DNA from: CAZFLD01 sp964519835
GTDB lineage: Bacteria; Spirochaetota; Spirochaetia; DSM-27196; CAZFLD01
Length of the DNA: 64,000 nucleotides
Direction of reading: 5' to 3'
Assembly (NCBI GenBank): GCA_964519835.1
Contig: CAZFLD010000012.1
Span: 1 to 64,000 of the forward strand
The number at the start of each line of letters is the position of its first letter. Within the stretch, counting starts at the first letter, position 1. The translations under genes were made by a program, and so were the position numbers. The notes under the pieces were generated by a model. The model ran no database searches. It was given only the letters and a program-made list of their open reading frames with translations, and was not told the DNA's origin. Positions 8,390-16,863 of the stretch are shown one piece after another.

Positions 8390-10750
8390 CTATAGATCGA
8401 TAAAACTCCCAAGCAGTGTTCGCCCCACCCCACAAAAACCGTCGTCGATAATAATCCGCGTCACACGCGAGAGATCCATCTGGTCGGTGCATTGGACGGG
8501 TTCGGGATAGACCGGTATCTGCGCCTCTTTGCGAGCAAACACGGGGAAGTGCGCCTCCGGCCAGGCGCGCTTGTCGGTCCACTGCGGCCCCACCTCTACG
8601 GCACCGGTGAAAAGGTCGACCCACACACCATTCGGAAGGTAGACGGATCTGGTACCGCCGGGCCTGGTAAAAGGCGCGACCAGCAGATCTTTGCCAAAGA
8701 AGTATTGGTCGTCGATGCGGCGGCAGACGGGATCGTCGGAGTGGTAAAGATACATCGCCCGAAGAACCGGCATCCCGCTAAGGGTTGATTCCTTGGCCGC
8801 CTGGAGAACGTAGGGTATAAGCGCGTAACGCAACTTGAGCCACTCCCGCACCACGTCCGCCACCTCCGGGTAGTACCAGGGCTCGCGGGGATGCGTGCCA
8901 TGGTAGCGAAGGTGGGACGTAAACACACCGAACTGTGTCCACCTCAGGTAGAGCTCGGAGGTCGGACGCGAGTTCATAAAGTCCGGAATCCCGTGAAAGC
9001 CCGGCACGTCGTGACTCCAGTAGCCAAAGCCCGACATACCGAGGTGGAGCCCGCCGCGCAAGGACCCCGCCAGCCCGTCCCAGGTTGCCGCCGCGTCCCC
9101 TCCCCAATGGACAGGATACCGCTGGCAGCCGGCCCACCCGGCGCGCGCCCAGATGATCGGCTCACCTGTTGCGCGATCGGTCTCCTCAAAGGCGGCCCGT
9201 TGGTACAAAAGACCGTAGAGGTTCTGAAGACGCTCCGCCGACATTGTGTGGTACGCCGCATCCGTTCTGATTTCTTCGCCGAAGTCCGTCTTGATAACCG
9301 CGGCACCCTTCTCAAATAGATCGCGCAATAGGCCCTGATACCAGGCGCGGGCCTCCGGATTTGTGAAATCAATTTGCCCGGTAACGTCCGCCGCCGCAAA
9401 ATCACTATCGGACGCCTCGGCACGGACGGGACGCGTTGGTACGTAGCCCTTCTCTAAGGCCTCCGGCAGCAGACGATTGCCTGCGCCGATGTTGGGGTTC
9501 TGCCAGAGGCTTACACGATAGCCTTTGTCCTTGAGGTCCGCCATAAAACCCGCAGGATCGGGGAAGCGCTCCTCGCTGAACCGCCACTCACAGACCCAGT
9601 CTTTCTCGAACCAGCCCGTGTCGATGTGGAGCACATCACAGGGATACTCCTCGGCACGCAGGCGGTCGGCGATTTTGTTGATCTCATCCGCCGAGAAGTA
9701 GGTCATACGGCTCATCCACGTTCCGTATGACCATATGGGAAGCTCAGGTGGAAATCCGGTAAGTCGCCTATAAGCACGCAAGGTTTCGGCCGGCGATCCG
9801 CCTGCAAGGAAAAAGAGGTCGAGGAGGTCTTCATCGGCGGCAACCACGACCGCGCGTGTTGAGACTCCCTTGAGGCTCATCGTCATATGCGCCGAGCTGT
9901 GCACAAAGAGTCCGTACCCACGGCTCGACAAATAAAACGGGACGTTTTTGTACGCGCGGGCGCTGTTGACACCGAGGGCGTCCTGGTTGATGAGATCGAT
10001 TGTTCTCCCCGAGAGGTCCAGCTCCAAAAAGCGCTCGCCCGTGCCAAAGAAGGCTTCGTCCGGTTCCGCGGAAAAGGAGATGGTGCTCCGAACAATGTTG
10101 CCGTCCACCTCCACAAAGCCGAGCGAAAGCGAGTCGCGAAGGCCCCCGAAAAACTGGTTGTCACCGTAGATGCGAACCTCCGGACCGTCCTCGAACAGGA
10201 GGCTACCGTCGAGAGTCGGCTCGGGCGGCGGGAGAAGTTCGCTCCAATGATTCGTGGGAGGGAGCTGAGTGCGAAATTGCGCGACCGGCACTCCCGTCGC
10301 CGCATCGACCACCTCAAAATGGCTCCCTGGGTGCGGTCCGCCTCCGTTCTGGCCGGCCACACTCAGGCCTACCGGCTCGAGCGCCTCGTCCATGTCGAGC
10401 ATCGCGCTGTCCGGCACATCGGCGGAACCGTCGAGGCGCGCGCTAATCCGGAGGATCTCCGGAGACAGGCGGCGGATGGATATCGTAACCTCGCGAGCAC
10501 GCAACGCGCCGCCTTGAAGCTTTGAAAGGCGACCACCTGTGGTGACGGTAAAGGGAACCAAGGCTGCCGTGAGTACGGCGACGCGTGTATCTCCCTCTGC
10601 CTCGAGCTCCGGTGATGTGGACGGCAACGTAGACGCCGATGTGGACGGCGATGGCGCAACCGGCGTGGGCGGTCCGGCGATCCAGAGCACCGCCTCTTCG
10701 GGATTCTCAAGCTTTAGTACCTGCGACACAAAATCGTTCGAGATGGCCAC
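8390..10750 (-). CDS. GH31 alpha-xylosidase (YicI-like)
   Basis: Retaining glycoside hydrolase family 31 enzyme, likely releasing alpha-xylose from xyloglucan-type or isoprimeverose-like substrates. The nucleophile is D489 in KTDFGEE and the acid/base is D552 in GGDAAATW, in the YicI arrangement. Other family blocks are FGTGERFLELDLSGRT, VLHIDTGWF and SHDVPGFHGIPD. It starts at GTG 10750 with GGAGG 6 nt upstream. The N-terminus carries a Pro/Ser/Thr-rich segment (around residues 28-50). The C-terminal distal beta domain looks shorter than in YicI: about 297 residues follow the nucleophile. No signal peptide, so probably cytoplasmic. Paired with the UroD-like gene downstream. Confidence 0.88.
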   Translation of the reverse strand: MAISNDFVSQVLKLENPEEAVLWIAGPPTPVAPSPSTSASTLPSTSPELEAEGDTRVAVLTAALVPFTVTTGGRLSKLQGGALRAREVTISIRRLSPEILRISARLDGSADVPDSAMLDMDEALEPVGLSVAGQNGGGPHPGSHFEVVDAATGVPVAQFRTQLPPTNHWSELLPPPEPTLDGSLLFEDGPEVRIYGDNQFFGGLRDSLSLGFVEVDGNIVRSTISFSAEPDEAFFGTGERFLELDLSGRTIDLINQDALGVNSARAYKNVPFYLSSRGYGLFVHSSAHMTMSLKGVSTRAVVVAADEDLLDLFFLAGGSPAETLRAYRRLTGFPPELPIWSYGTWMSRMTYFSADEINKIADRLRAEEYPCDVLHIDTGWFEKDWVCEWRFSEERFPDPAGFMADLKDKGYRVSLWQNPNIGAGNRLLPEALEKGYVPTRPVRAEASDSDFAAADVTGQIDFTNPEARAWYQGLLRDLFEKGAAVIKTDFGEEIRTDAAYHTMSAERLQNLYGLLYQRAAFEETDRATGEPIIWARAGWAGCQRYPVHWGGDAAATWDGLAGSLRGGLHLGMSGFGYWSHDVPGFHGIPDFMNSRPTSELYLRWTQFGVFTSHLRYHGTHPREPWYYPEVADVVREWLKLRYALIPYVLQAAKESTLSGMPVLRAMYLYHSDDPVCRRIDDQYFFGKDLLVAPFTRPGGTRSVYLPNGVWVDLFTGAVEVGPQWTDKRAWPEAHFPVFARKEAQIPVYPEPVQCTDQMDLSRVTRIIIDDGFCGVGRTLLGSFIDL

Positions 10751-10901
10751 GGTGCCCCTCCGTCCTGAGTGAATGTGGACCGATCCTATGAGCCACGCCG
10801 CCTCGGGTCAAGAGCGGCGCCGTCGAGAGAAGCGCGACCGCCGCCGGCGCTGCGTTTGTCTCGTTTGGCGGCTCAATCGCCTACCAAACGCGGTTGATTG
10901 C

Positions 10902-11951
10902 TCACGGCCCGGCCGCCTTTTTCAATCGATTCTGAAGCGCCACGCCGATGCCCCGCGCCGGCGGAAGCTCACAGTAAATCGTAGAACACCCGGCCGCCTC
11001 ACATGCGAAGAAAAATGCGTACAGCCTGGCGGCGTAGGTTGCGAGGTCCGGCATATACTCGACCACAACCGCTCCCGACGGAAACGGTACGGGGAAAGCG
11101 GCCGCCGTCGAAGCGAGCGCAATCACTCCGTACCGGGCGGAGTTCCCGGCGCCTGTTGTACCGCCACCCTCCCGCAGAAGCACAACACGCGCGTTCGGCC
11201 GGTAGTGGACGTAGCGTGTGCCCGGAGCGACCGCTGCTCCCCGGTCCGCGGGAACATTCGGCCGGCCGTGAACAGCAGCCGTTCGAGCCGGGTCGTCCCG
11301 ATCGGGCTCAGCCGCGCGCACGGATAGCCCGGTCACGTCCATGATCATTTCCGCGGTGACGGCGCCCGGCCTCAAGATCTCGACCATGGGCTTCCGATCG
11401 CTCCGCTGAACGCGCACCACGGTGGACTCCAGCCCGTGGACGCACGGGCCCCCGTCGAGAATACCGGCGGCAAGCCCGTCCATTTCGCGAAGCGCGGAGG
11501 CGTAGTCGGTCGGGCTCGGGCGCCCGGACCGATTTGCCGACGGCGCCGCTATGGGGCCGGCGAAGGCTTCTAGGAGGCGACGTGCCACCGGATGCGCCGG
11601 GATACGAACGGCCACGGTCTCCAATCCGGCGGAGACGGCAGGATCGACCAGGCCGAGAGATCGCGCTACAAGCGAAATCGGTCCCGGAGAAAAACGCTCG
11701 AAAAGCGATCGCTCCTCGGCGCCGAGAGCAACGTAGCGCGCGGCATCCTCGATAGAGCCAACATGGACGATTAGCGGATTGTCCGCAGGGCGCCCTTTTA
11801 GCGCAAATACCCGCGATATCGCGCTGTGCGAGCGCGCGTCCGCGCCCAGGCCGTAGACGGTCTCAGTGGGAAACACAAGCGTTTGTTCCGCCTGCAGAAT
11901 CCGCACCGCAGCGGCAACATCGCTTTTAGTAAGGTGTCTTGTCCAGCTCAT
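10902..11951 (-). CDS. L-threonylcarbamoyladenylate synthase (Sua5 type)
   Basis: Makes threonylcarbamoyl-AMP, the donor for t6A37 tRNA modification. The YrdC domain occupies residues ~10-190 (TLVFPTETVYGLGADA, VFALKGRPADNPLIVHV, FSPGPISLVAR, PSANRSGRPSPT). A linker and a C-terminal Sua5 domain follow, ending in the characteristic GIGVALQNRLKKAA. ATG 11951 (MSWTRHLTK) is chosen because homology begins there; an upstream start would overlap the divergent methyltransferase region. The Sua5 linker and domain distinguish it from the short TsaC form. Functionally linked to mtaB in this window, which modifies the same nucleotide. Confidence 0.92.
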   Translation of the reverse strand: MSWTRHLTKSDVAAAVRILQAEQTLVFPTETVYGLGADARSHSAISRVFALKGRPADNPLIVHVGSIEDAARYVALGAEERSLFERFSPGPISLVARSLGLVDPAVSAGLETVAVRIPAHPVARRLLEAFAGPIAAPSANRSGRPSPTDYASALREMDGLAAGILDGGPCVHGLESTVVRVQRSDRKPMVEILRPGAVTAEMIMDVTGLSVRAAEPDRDDPARTAAVHGRPNVPADRGAAVAPGTRYVHYRPNARVVLLREGGGTTGAGNSARYGVIALASTAAAFPVPFPSGAVVVEYMPDLATYAARLYAFFFACEAAGCSTIYCELPPARGIGVALQNRLKKAAGP

Positions 11952-12068
11952 GGGTGAATCGATAGTCTGCAGAGCATTAGGTGCATTACGGTGAATATAG
12001 TATCCGGTGGAAAGCTCAACTTCCACTCTCTCGCGGCCGGCCTCGAGCGCCCAAAGCCGTTTACGGGA

Positions 12069-12911
12069 ATGAACATGATCTTCTGGTCAAACCCGTACAT
12101 CTCGAGCCAAGTCCTCGAGACTCACCTCGACCCTAAAACGGACGCGGGAAGCCGCACGCCGGAGGTCATCGATAGCGAAGTTGCCTTTATCGTGGAGAGA
12201 GTCGCAAAGGATTTGGGCGGGACAACGCGCCACAAGAGGCCTATCGAGCGGGACATCGCGGGCCTGCGGCTACTCGACCTCGGCTGTGGCCCGGGTTTCT
12301 ACACCCGTCGGTTTGAAAAGGCGGGATTTGCGGTGACGGGTGTGGACTTTGGGCCTGCCTCAGTTGAGCATGCGCGGAGCTCGGTCGGAGGGGCGCGGGG
12401 CTCGGTTGAGCCCGGCACGGAGATTCTCCACATGGACTACCGGAAAGCCCTTCCGCCGGGACCGTTTGATGTTGTCGTATGTATCTACGGAGGGTTTTGT
12501 ACGCTGGCGCCAACAGAACGTCGCCACCTCCTAACCCGCCTCGCAACGGTGTTGCGGCCCGGCGGCCTGTTTTTTTTCGATGCATTTACGCCGCACTACC
12601 TGGACATCAACAGCTCCGTACCTGAGTGGGAAATCGCTCCGGAAGGGGGCTTCTTCTCGGACAAGGGATATCTCTGCTTTGAGCAGGTTCACCGCTACAC
12701 GGAGCGCCTTGCCTGCGAACAGTACTACGTGATCGACGAGGACGGGGACATGTTCGAGTACCGGAACTGGCACCAAGCCTTTAGCAAAGAAACGGTCCGG
12801 CCGGTCTTATCGCGCGGGGGCCTCGAACTCGTTGAGTGTTTTGGTAGCCTCGGCGGCGGCCCCTACGACGAGTTCTCCGATTGGTTCGCGTGCCTCGCTC
12901 GGCGACCCTAA
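12069..12911 (+). CDS. Class I SAM-dependent methyltransferase
   Basis: A Rossmann-fold methyltransferase of about 280 residues: motif I is LRLLDLGCGPGFYTRRF, followed by VTGVDFGPASVEHAR (acidic loop binding the ribose), MDYRKALPPGPFDVVVCIYGGFCTL and LLTRLATVLRPGGLFFFDAFTP. The substrate cannot be read from sequence. Start uncertain: GTG 11991, ATG 12069 or ATG 12075; I use 12069 because the WSNPYIS region looks conserved and the earlier part overlaps the sua5 upstream region. Divergent from sua5 and convergent with the HAAS protein. Confidence 0.82.
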   Translation: MNMIFWSNPYISSQVLETHLDPKTDAGSRTPEVIDSEVAFIVERVAKDLGGTTRHKRPIERDIAGLRLLDLGCGPGFYTRRFEKAGFAVTGVDFGPASVEHARSSVGGARGSVEPGTEILHMDYRKALPPGPFDVVVCIYGGFCTLAPTERRHLLTRLATVLRPGGLFFFDAFTPHYLDINSSVPEWEIAPEGGFFSDKGYLCFEQVHRYTERLACEQYYVIDEDGDMFEYRNWHQAFSKETVRPVLSRGGLELVECFGSLGGGPYDEFSDWFACLARRP

Positions 12912-12984
12912 ACCACGCCCCGCACGCCGGTTTGCGCTGCAAGCCTCCCGGTGCCCGCACATGGGCCGCCGCGAACGGCGTGGC

Positions 12985-13545
12985 CTACTCCAAGAGCTCG
13001 ATCTGTTGCTCGGGTCGCGTTCCGAAACTGTGGACCGGCAAAACAAAAGACACTACCAGGTACACGGCAAGGCACACTCCGATCGTTACTTTGCCCAAAA
13101 CGCTCCTCCGGCCGACGATGCCCAGAACCAGTCCGCCGGTGGTTCCAACAAGAAGCAGGACCACCGCCACGGCGCCAAGCGCCGGTGCATCGGCGAGCCC
13201 CGCTATGACAGCAAGAATCGCAAAAATCGCGATGGCGGAGCCAACAACCAAGAGGCCGGCGAATCCTTTGCGAAAGTCGGTCCCGTCGTGGTCCATTTGC
13301 CCTTCTGAGCGGAAACTCTCCGGTGGATCCATTGCGTTTAGCACGAGCTTGATTTCCTCGTCACTGATTTTTCCGCCGATATCCACGCCGGCAAGCTCAT
13401 GCTGTATTTGTTCCCGTAGGCCGGCCAAAACCTCCCGCTTTTCCCTCGCGGGGGTGTCGCCTAAAGCCCGGGCCACACGCCTAAGATACCTCTCGATCAG
13501 ACGACTGCTCCTCTTGCGTAGCGGAGCTGTTCCGTTGTTACTCAT
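12985..13545 (-). CDS. HAAS/DUF1700-type membrane protein partnered with PadR
   Basis: A 186-residue protein. The first ~70 residues form a charged helical HAAS-like domain (YLRRVARALGDTPAREKREVLAGLREQI, ISDEEIKLVLNAMDPPESF). Three hydrophobic segments follow: GFAGLLVVGSAIAIFAILAVI, GAVAVVLLLVGTTGGLVLG and VTIGVCLAVYLVVSFVL. Such proteins are routinely encoded directly after PadR-type repressors, but their biochemical role is unsettled. The ATG at 13545 lies 8 nt inside padR with AAGGAG upstream, so the two are translationally coupled. An upstream extension in the same frame lies inside padR and is rejected. Confidence 0.78.
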   Translation of the reverse strand: MSNNGTAPLRKRSSRLIERYLRRVARALGDTPAREKREVLAGLREQIQHELAGVDIGGKISDEEIKLVLNAMDPPESFRSEGQMDHDGTDFRKGFAGLLVVGSAIAIFAILAVIAGLADAPALGAVAVVLLLVGTTGGLVLGIVGRRSVLGKVTIGVCLAVYLVVSFVLPVHSFGTRPEQQIELLE

Positions 13546-13921
13546 GGGAAACTCCTTTTGTCGTAGATGCCTCCGAACTCGATTCTTTTTCGCTCCCGGT
13601 TGATACACGCAACCGACAGACCGCATCGACCAGCCCGTGCCAGTAGGTGACAAGCTCATCGAGACGTTCGAAACCCGCTCGCGTCAGCCGGTAGACGTTC
13701 CGAGGCGGTCCCTCCCGGGAGGGTTCTTTGCTCACGCTAACAATCCCGCTCGACCGCATGCGACTGAGTATGGGGTACACGGTGCTTTCACGGGCTTCGA
13801 GGACCGGGTGTTCTGCGAGCCGCTGCACAATCCTATATCCATGGCCGCTCTCCGCTTCGAGCAACGAGAGGATGCAGAGCTCGAGGAGCCCCTTCCGAAA
13901 CTGACTGGCCCAATGTGACAT
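13538..13921 (-). CDS. PadR family transcriptional regulator
   Basis: A 127-residue winged-helix repressor: RKGLLELCILSLLEAESGHGYRIVQRL (helix 1 and recognition region), TVYPILSRMRSSGIVSVSKEPSREGPPRNVYRLTRAGFERLDEL (wing). It is followed by a short C-terminal dimerisation helix, as in the compact PadR-s2 subgroup. PadR proteins are typically released from DNA by small hydrophobic ligands. The gene begins 12 bp from a strong promoter overlapped by a 40-bp imperfect palindrome (13933-13972), which suggests autoregulation of the padR-HAAS operon. Confidence 0.9.
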   Translation of the reverse strand: MSHWASQFRKGLLELCILSLLEAESGHGYRIVQRLAEHPVLEARESTVYPILSRMRSSGIVSVSKEPSREGPPRNVYRLTRAGFERLDELVTYWHGLVDAVCRLRVSTGSEKESSSEASTTKGVSHE

Positions 13922-13932
13922 ACAACAACCTC

Positions 13933-13972
13933 AGGTAACTATGGTACACGTAGTACGTATTACATAGTACCT
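13933..13972. promoter_or_regulatory. Putative PadR operator (imperfect palindrome)
   Basis: Read inward from each end, one arm is AGGTAACTATGGTAC and the other, reverse-complemented, is AGGTACTATGTAATAC, differing by one inserted base and a few substitutions. The palindrome covers the -10 box and start site of the padR promoter, the expected place for an autorepressor. That PadR binds here is inference. Confidence 0.6.
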
Positions 13973-13992
13973 CGTTTCACCAACTCTGTCAA
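13964..13992 (-). promoter_or_regulatory. Sigma70 promoter of padR operon
   Basis: On the minus strand TTGACA (13992-13987), a 17-bp spacer, then TACTAT (13969-13964). This is the best sigma70-type promoter I found in the window. The transcription start is expected near 13957, giving a leader of about 36 nt before padR. Confidence 0.75.
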
Positions 13993-14063
13993 CGTTTTTG
14001 TCGGCCCGCGACACGGGCCCCTGTCGGTAAAAAGGGTTGATAGGAGGGCTTTGATACTCCGGA

Positions 14064-15803
14064 TTACCTCGGAAATTTCATGAGGAGGGTGGGAGGAGGG
14101 AATTCGACGGCGAAGTCGTGTACGCCGACGCCCTCGCCATAGAGAGTCTGGAGGCTGTAGACGCCGGGGAGGTGGTAGAGCACCCGGCCGGCCCGACCGT
14201 CGAGCGACACGACCTCGCCACTTCGGGCGGCGGTCTCTTCGGGGTAGAGCGGAAGCTCCAGGTCCGCCGGCCGGACCTGGAGCAAACCGTGGGAGAATGC
14301 AATCCGACGATTATCCAACTCGGCGAAGTAGTCAAAGCCGCTGTCTACACCCGCCGCCTCTTCGAGATCGGCGTAAAAAGGATCCATAGATACCCAGCCA
14401 AAGTTGACTATGTAGAACTCACTCCACCAGTGGGGCACCAGACGTTCGTCGGCGTCGACTCGGAAGCCTGCCACGATGCGCGCCGGAATTCCCATCGCAC
14501 GGATGATGGATACGGCCGCGACGGCGTAGTTTTGGTAGTTGCCCTGTGAGGTCTCGAAAGCCTCTCCGATGGTGGGCGCCCTGCTTCCTGGGGTGAGGCC
14601 GTTTCGGACGACGTCATATGCAGCGCCGGCGCGGGTAAACGGGTTGGCGTAGCGAGCACGCTCCCGGGCGGCAATCGCCTGTACCGAGGCATCGTCAAGA
14701 GCAAGGTGAGGATCACTGCCGGTGTAGCGACGGTACAACGGCGACGTGGTGTCGTAGTTGTCACGGACACGGTCCGGAATGATGGTTGAAGTAGCCGAGA
14801 ACACATCGACGGTAATCACCCGTCGCTCGCGTCCGCCGTCGAGTCCCACGGCGTAAAGATCCAAGCCGTTGGCGGCTCGAAAAAGCGGTGTGCTTTCCCG
14901 CCGAACCGTCTGAGGGTTTCTTTGAGACGGCGACTCCACGGGTCCAGGTAACCACACCCGTACTCTGGGCACTTCCTCGACCACACCTTCGCCGTCGTCC
15001 GCCGTCACGCCGGCAACCGCAAAACCCTGAGCAATGGTGTACGAGACTCGGTCCCCGTAGACGGTTGTGCCAACTTGCTCGGCGATCTCGACCGGTGCAG
15101 CGTCACTCCGACCGCGCGGACCTATCAGGTACAAGGAGCCGGAGACGGCTCCGTACGGCACTCGCACTCGGATCTCCCGATCAGACCAAAAAGCAAAATC
15201 CAAACCTTCCGCTTGCGGGATCACCCCATAGTCAGGAAGGTCCGGCAACGGTTCCCCGTCGTCGGTGTGCCCCCATGAAAAAAAAACTTTTCCCTGCCGG
15301 CGGTACTCGCCAAAGTACCGTCCCCGCACGGACATCAGAGAGCCCACGGTACTCCGCTCCGGACTCACAGACTCAATAATCGGTACACCAACAGACCGAG
15401 CCGCGGCGCGTGCTACCGAGTCTGAGGTCCCATCGTCCGCCTGCCGCCGGCGATTAGTAAACAGCACGCCGTCGCTTCTGCCGTGTTCGGTACGCACGAC
15501 AAGCAAACCGGAAGCGGCCGCCTCCGGTACGCGGACTTGAATCTCCGTGTCCGACCAGGCGACGTAACCGGCCGCGTTTGGGCGCACACTGCCGATGATG
15601 ACATCACTCCTCAGTCGAGTATCTCCAAAGTTGCGGCCGTAAATAGTTATGACGTCCCCGGGGGCCGCATAGTCCGGCGTTACAGTAAACACAACCGGCG
15701 GTTGGTACTGCACGGTAATTCCGAACACCAGTAGAGCCGCAAACAAGCCAAACAGAGCAAAAGGAAGAACGGTCTTGAGAGAGATACGTTGGAACAGGGC
15801 CAT
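14064..15803 (-). CDS. Membrane-anchored IPT/TIG and transglutaminase-fold protein, catalytic Cys absent
   Basis: A 579-residue protein. An N-terminal signal-anchor (LPFALFGLFAALLVFGITV) is followed by two IPT/TIG Ig-like domains (VTPDYAAPGDVITIYGRNFG about 40-110; SVSPERSTVGSLMSVRGRYFG about 130-235), a middle region, and a transglutaminase-like domain about 370-490. In that domain the Cys expected in G-x-C-x-x-x-A is Tyr (GNYQNYA, Y423). H458 (HWWSEFY) and D474 (MDPFY) remain, so it is probably not a working peptidase or crosslinker. Last gene of the ECF sigma operon; it overlaps the preceding secreted-protein gene by 1 nt (TGATG). Likely acts at the cell envelope. Confidence 0.8.
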   Translation of the reverse strand: MALFQRISLKTVLPFALFGLFAALLVFGITVQYQPPVVFTVTPDYAAPGDVITIYGRNFGDTRLRSDVIIGSVRPNAAGYVAWSDTEIQVRVPEAAASGLLVVRTEHGRSDGVLFTNRRRQADDGTSDSVARAAARSVGVPIIESVSPERSTVGSLMSVRGRYFGEYRRQGKVFFSWGHTDDGEPLPDLPDYGVIPQAEGLDFAFWSDREIRVRVPYGAVSGSLYLIGPRGRSDAAPVEIAEQVGTTVYGDRVSYTIAQGFAVAGVTADDGEGVVEEVPRVRVWLPGPVESPSQRNPQTVRRESTPLFRAANGLDLYAVGLDGGRERRVITVDVFSATSTIIPDRVRDNYDTTSPLYRRYTGSDPHLALDDASVQAIAARERARYANPFTRAGAAYDVVRNGLTPGSRAPTIGEAFETSQGNYQNYAVAAVSIIRAMGIPARIVAGFRVDADERLVPHWWSEFYIVNFGWVSMDPFYADLEEAAGVDSGFDYFAELDNRRIAFSHGLLQVRPADLELPLYPEETAARSGEVVSLDGRAGRVLYHLPGVYSLQTLYGEGVGVHDFAVEFPPPTLLMKFPR

Positions 15804-16312
15804 CAGCTCTGCTCGGTCGGCTCCACAAAGGGCGAAATTCGAATCTCCAGCTCGATATTAAAGCTACCGATAGGGACCGGTTCGCCACCTTCTTCAGTTC
15901 CTAATGGGAAGAATACCACCGGTTCGCCAAGACTCACGGGGAGGCTTTGGAAGGTGGGGTGGTACATGACACTTTCTTCGCCATTTTCAGATACCCACGT
16001 CTGGCCTTGGGCTACGAGCAATATCGAGTCGTCTTCTTCACGATACGGGGTGAATTCCAGGTTGACCACTAAATTGCTGCCCTCAAGCCGGACTGCAACC
16101 GCGCGGCCGGAAATGGTTACCCGGGTGAGCTCCATGTTCCAGACGGTTTCCCGTTCGCCTTCGGTTATGCGCGCGGTTATGTGGACCGACAGGGCCTTGT
16201 CTAAAATAAGATTAAGGGTGTTCTGGAGTTCTTCCGCCAAATCCGTGGCATACGTGGCCTGAGGCACGGCCATTAGCATACACGCGGCGGCAACGGCGAA
16301 CACTCGCCTCAT
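15803..16312 (-). CDS. Secreted hypothetical protein in ECF sigma operon
   Basis: A 169-residue protein with a clear signal peptide (MRRVFAVAAACMLMAVPQATYA, cleavage near residue 22). A predicted helix (LAEELQNTLNLILDKAL) follows, then a beta-rich body (HITARITEGERETVWNMELTRVTISGRAVAVRLEGSNLVVNLEF). I do not recognise the family. The beta pattern and export suggest a periplasmic or envelope role, possibly a lipid- or partner-binding sandwich. It overlaps the anti-sigma gene by 4 nt and the transglutaminase-fold gene by 1 nt, so it is in the same transcription unit. Confidence 0.72.
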   Translation of the reverse strand: MRRVFAVAAACMLMAVPQATYATDLAEELQNTLNLILDKALSVHITARITEGERETVWNMELTRVTISGRAVAVRLEGSNLVVNLEFTPYREEDDSILLVAQGQTWVSENGEESVMYHPTFQSLPVSLGEPVVFFPLGTEEGGEPVPIGSFNIELEIRISPFVEPTEQS

Positions 16313-16863
16313 TCGATACCTCGGCTCCCTTCAAAATCAGAGCGGCGCATAAACGTCGGCTCACCGTAGAATTCAAATCGCGGGACGTCAGGCAACTCTA
16401 TGCGCACCTGACCAACTTCGCTACGACCGTTGAGCCATTGTATTACGTCCCCGAGACCCTCGTCATCAACATTTATCGTGACGTCGACTCGCCCTTCGTC
16501 CGCCATCCGCAGACCGACCGGCCGGCGCCCCAATCCGGTTGCGTACACAAGAAGGGCGCCCAAGAGGGCGGCGGCAAGGCCCGCTGCGGCAGCGGCGGGG
16601 AACGGAACACGTTTTCGCCAAATCGGCGTTTGGCGCGTACGGGAAAGGCGGGTCCGCTCGGTAACCGCGGCATACACACGGGCGCGAGCATTATCGATCT
16701 CGGGCCCCGGAATCGACCGGACGTTGCTGCTTATTGCTTGCAACTCGGCAAAGGCCTTGCCGGTCCTGTCATCCCGCTCGATCTCTTCGCAAATGTGCTC
16801 CTTCCAAGGACTCGGCACCTCGCCGTCCACGTGTGCCGAAAGCAGCTCTCGGTTAGGGTACAT
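16309..16863 (-). CDS. Anti-sigma factor, single-pass membrane
   Basis: A 184-residue protein from ATG 16863, which has GAGGAGG about 7 nt upstream. The N-terminal LLSAHVDGEVPSPWKEHICEEIERD resembles the short helical anti-sigma domain (L-S-A-x-x-D-G-E) that binds ECF sigma factors, without the zinc HxxxCxxC motif. One membrane helix lies near residues 86-112 (PAAAAAGLAAALLGALLVYATGL). The C-terminal ~70 residues would be outside the membrane. The start overlaps the sigma gene by 11 nt, the usual coupling for a sigma/anti-sigma pair. Confidence 0.8.
   Translation of the reverse strand: MYPNRELLSAHVDGEVPSPWKEHICEEIERDDRTGKAFAELQAISSNVRSIPGPEIDNARARVYAAVTERTRLSRTRQTPIWRKRVPFPAAAAAGLAAALLGALLVYATGLGRRPVGLRMADEGRVDVTINVDDEGLGDVIQWLNGRSEVGQVRIELPDVPRFEFYGEPTFMRRSDFEGSRGIE

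Noticed and set aside
8365..8433. Longer N-terminus for the UroD-like protein
   Set aside because: It would overlap the end of the GH31 gene and adds unconserved residues; ATG 8364 fits the family.
13546..13659. Upstream extension of the HAAS protein
   Set aside because: It lies inside padR; ATG 13545 has AAGGAG upstream and begins the recognisable domain.
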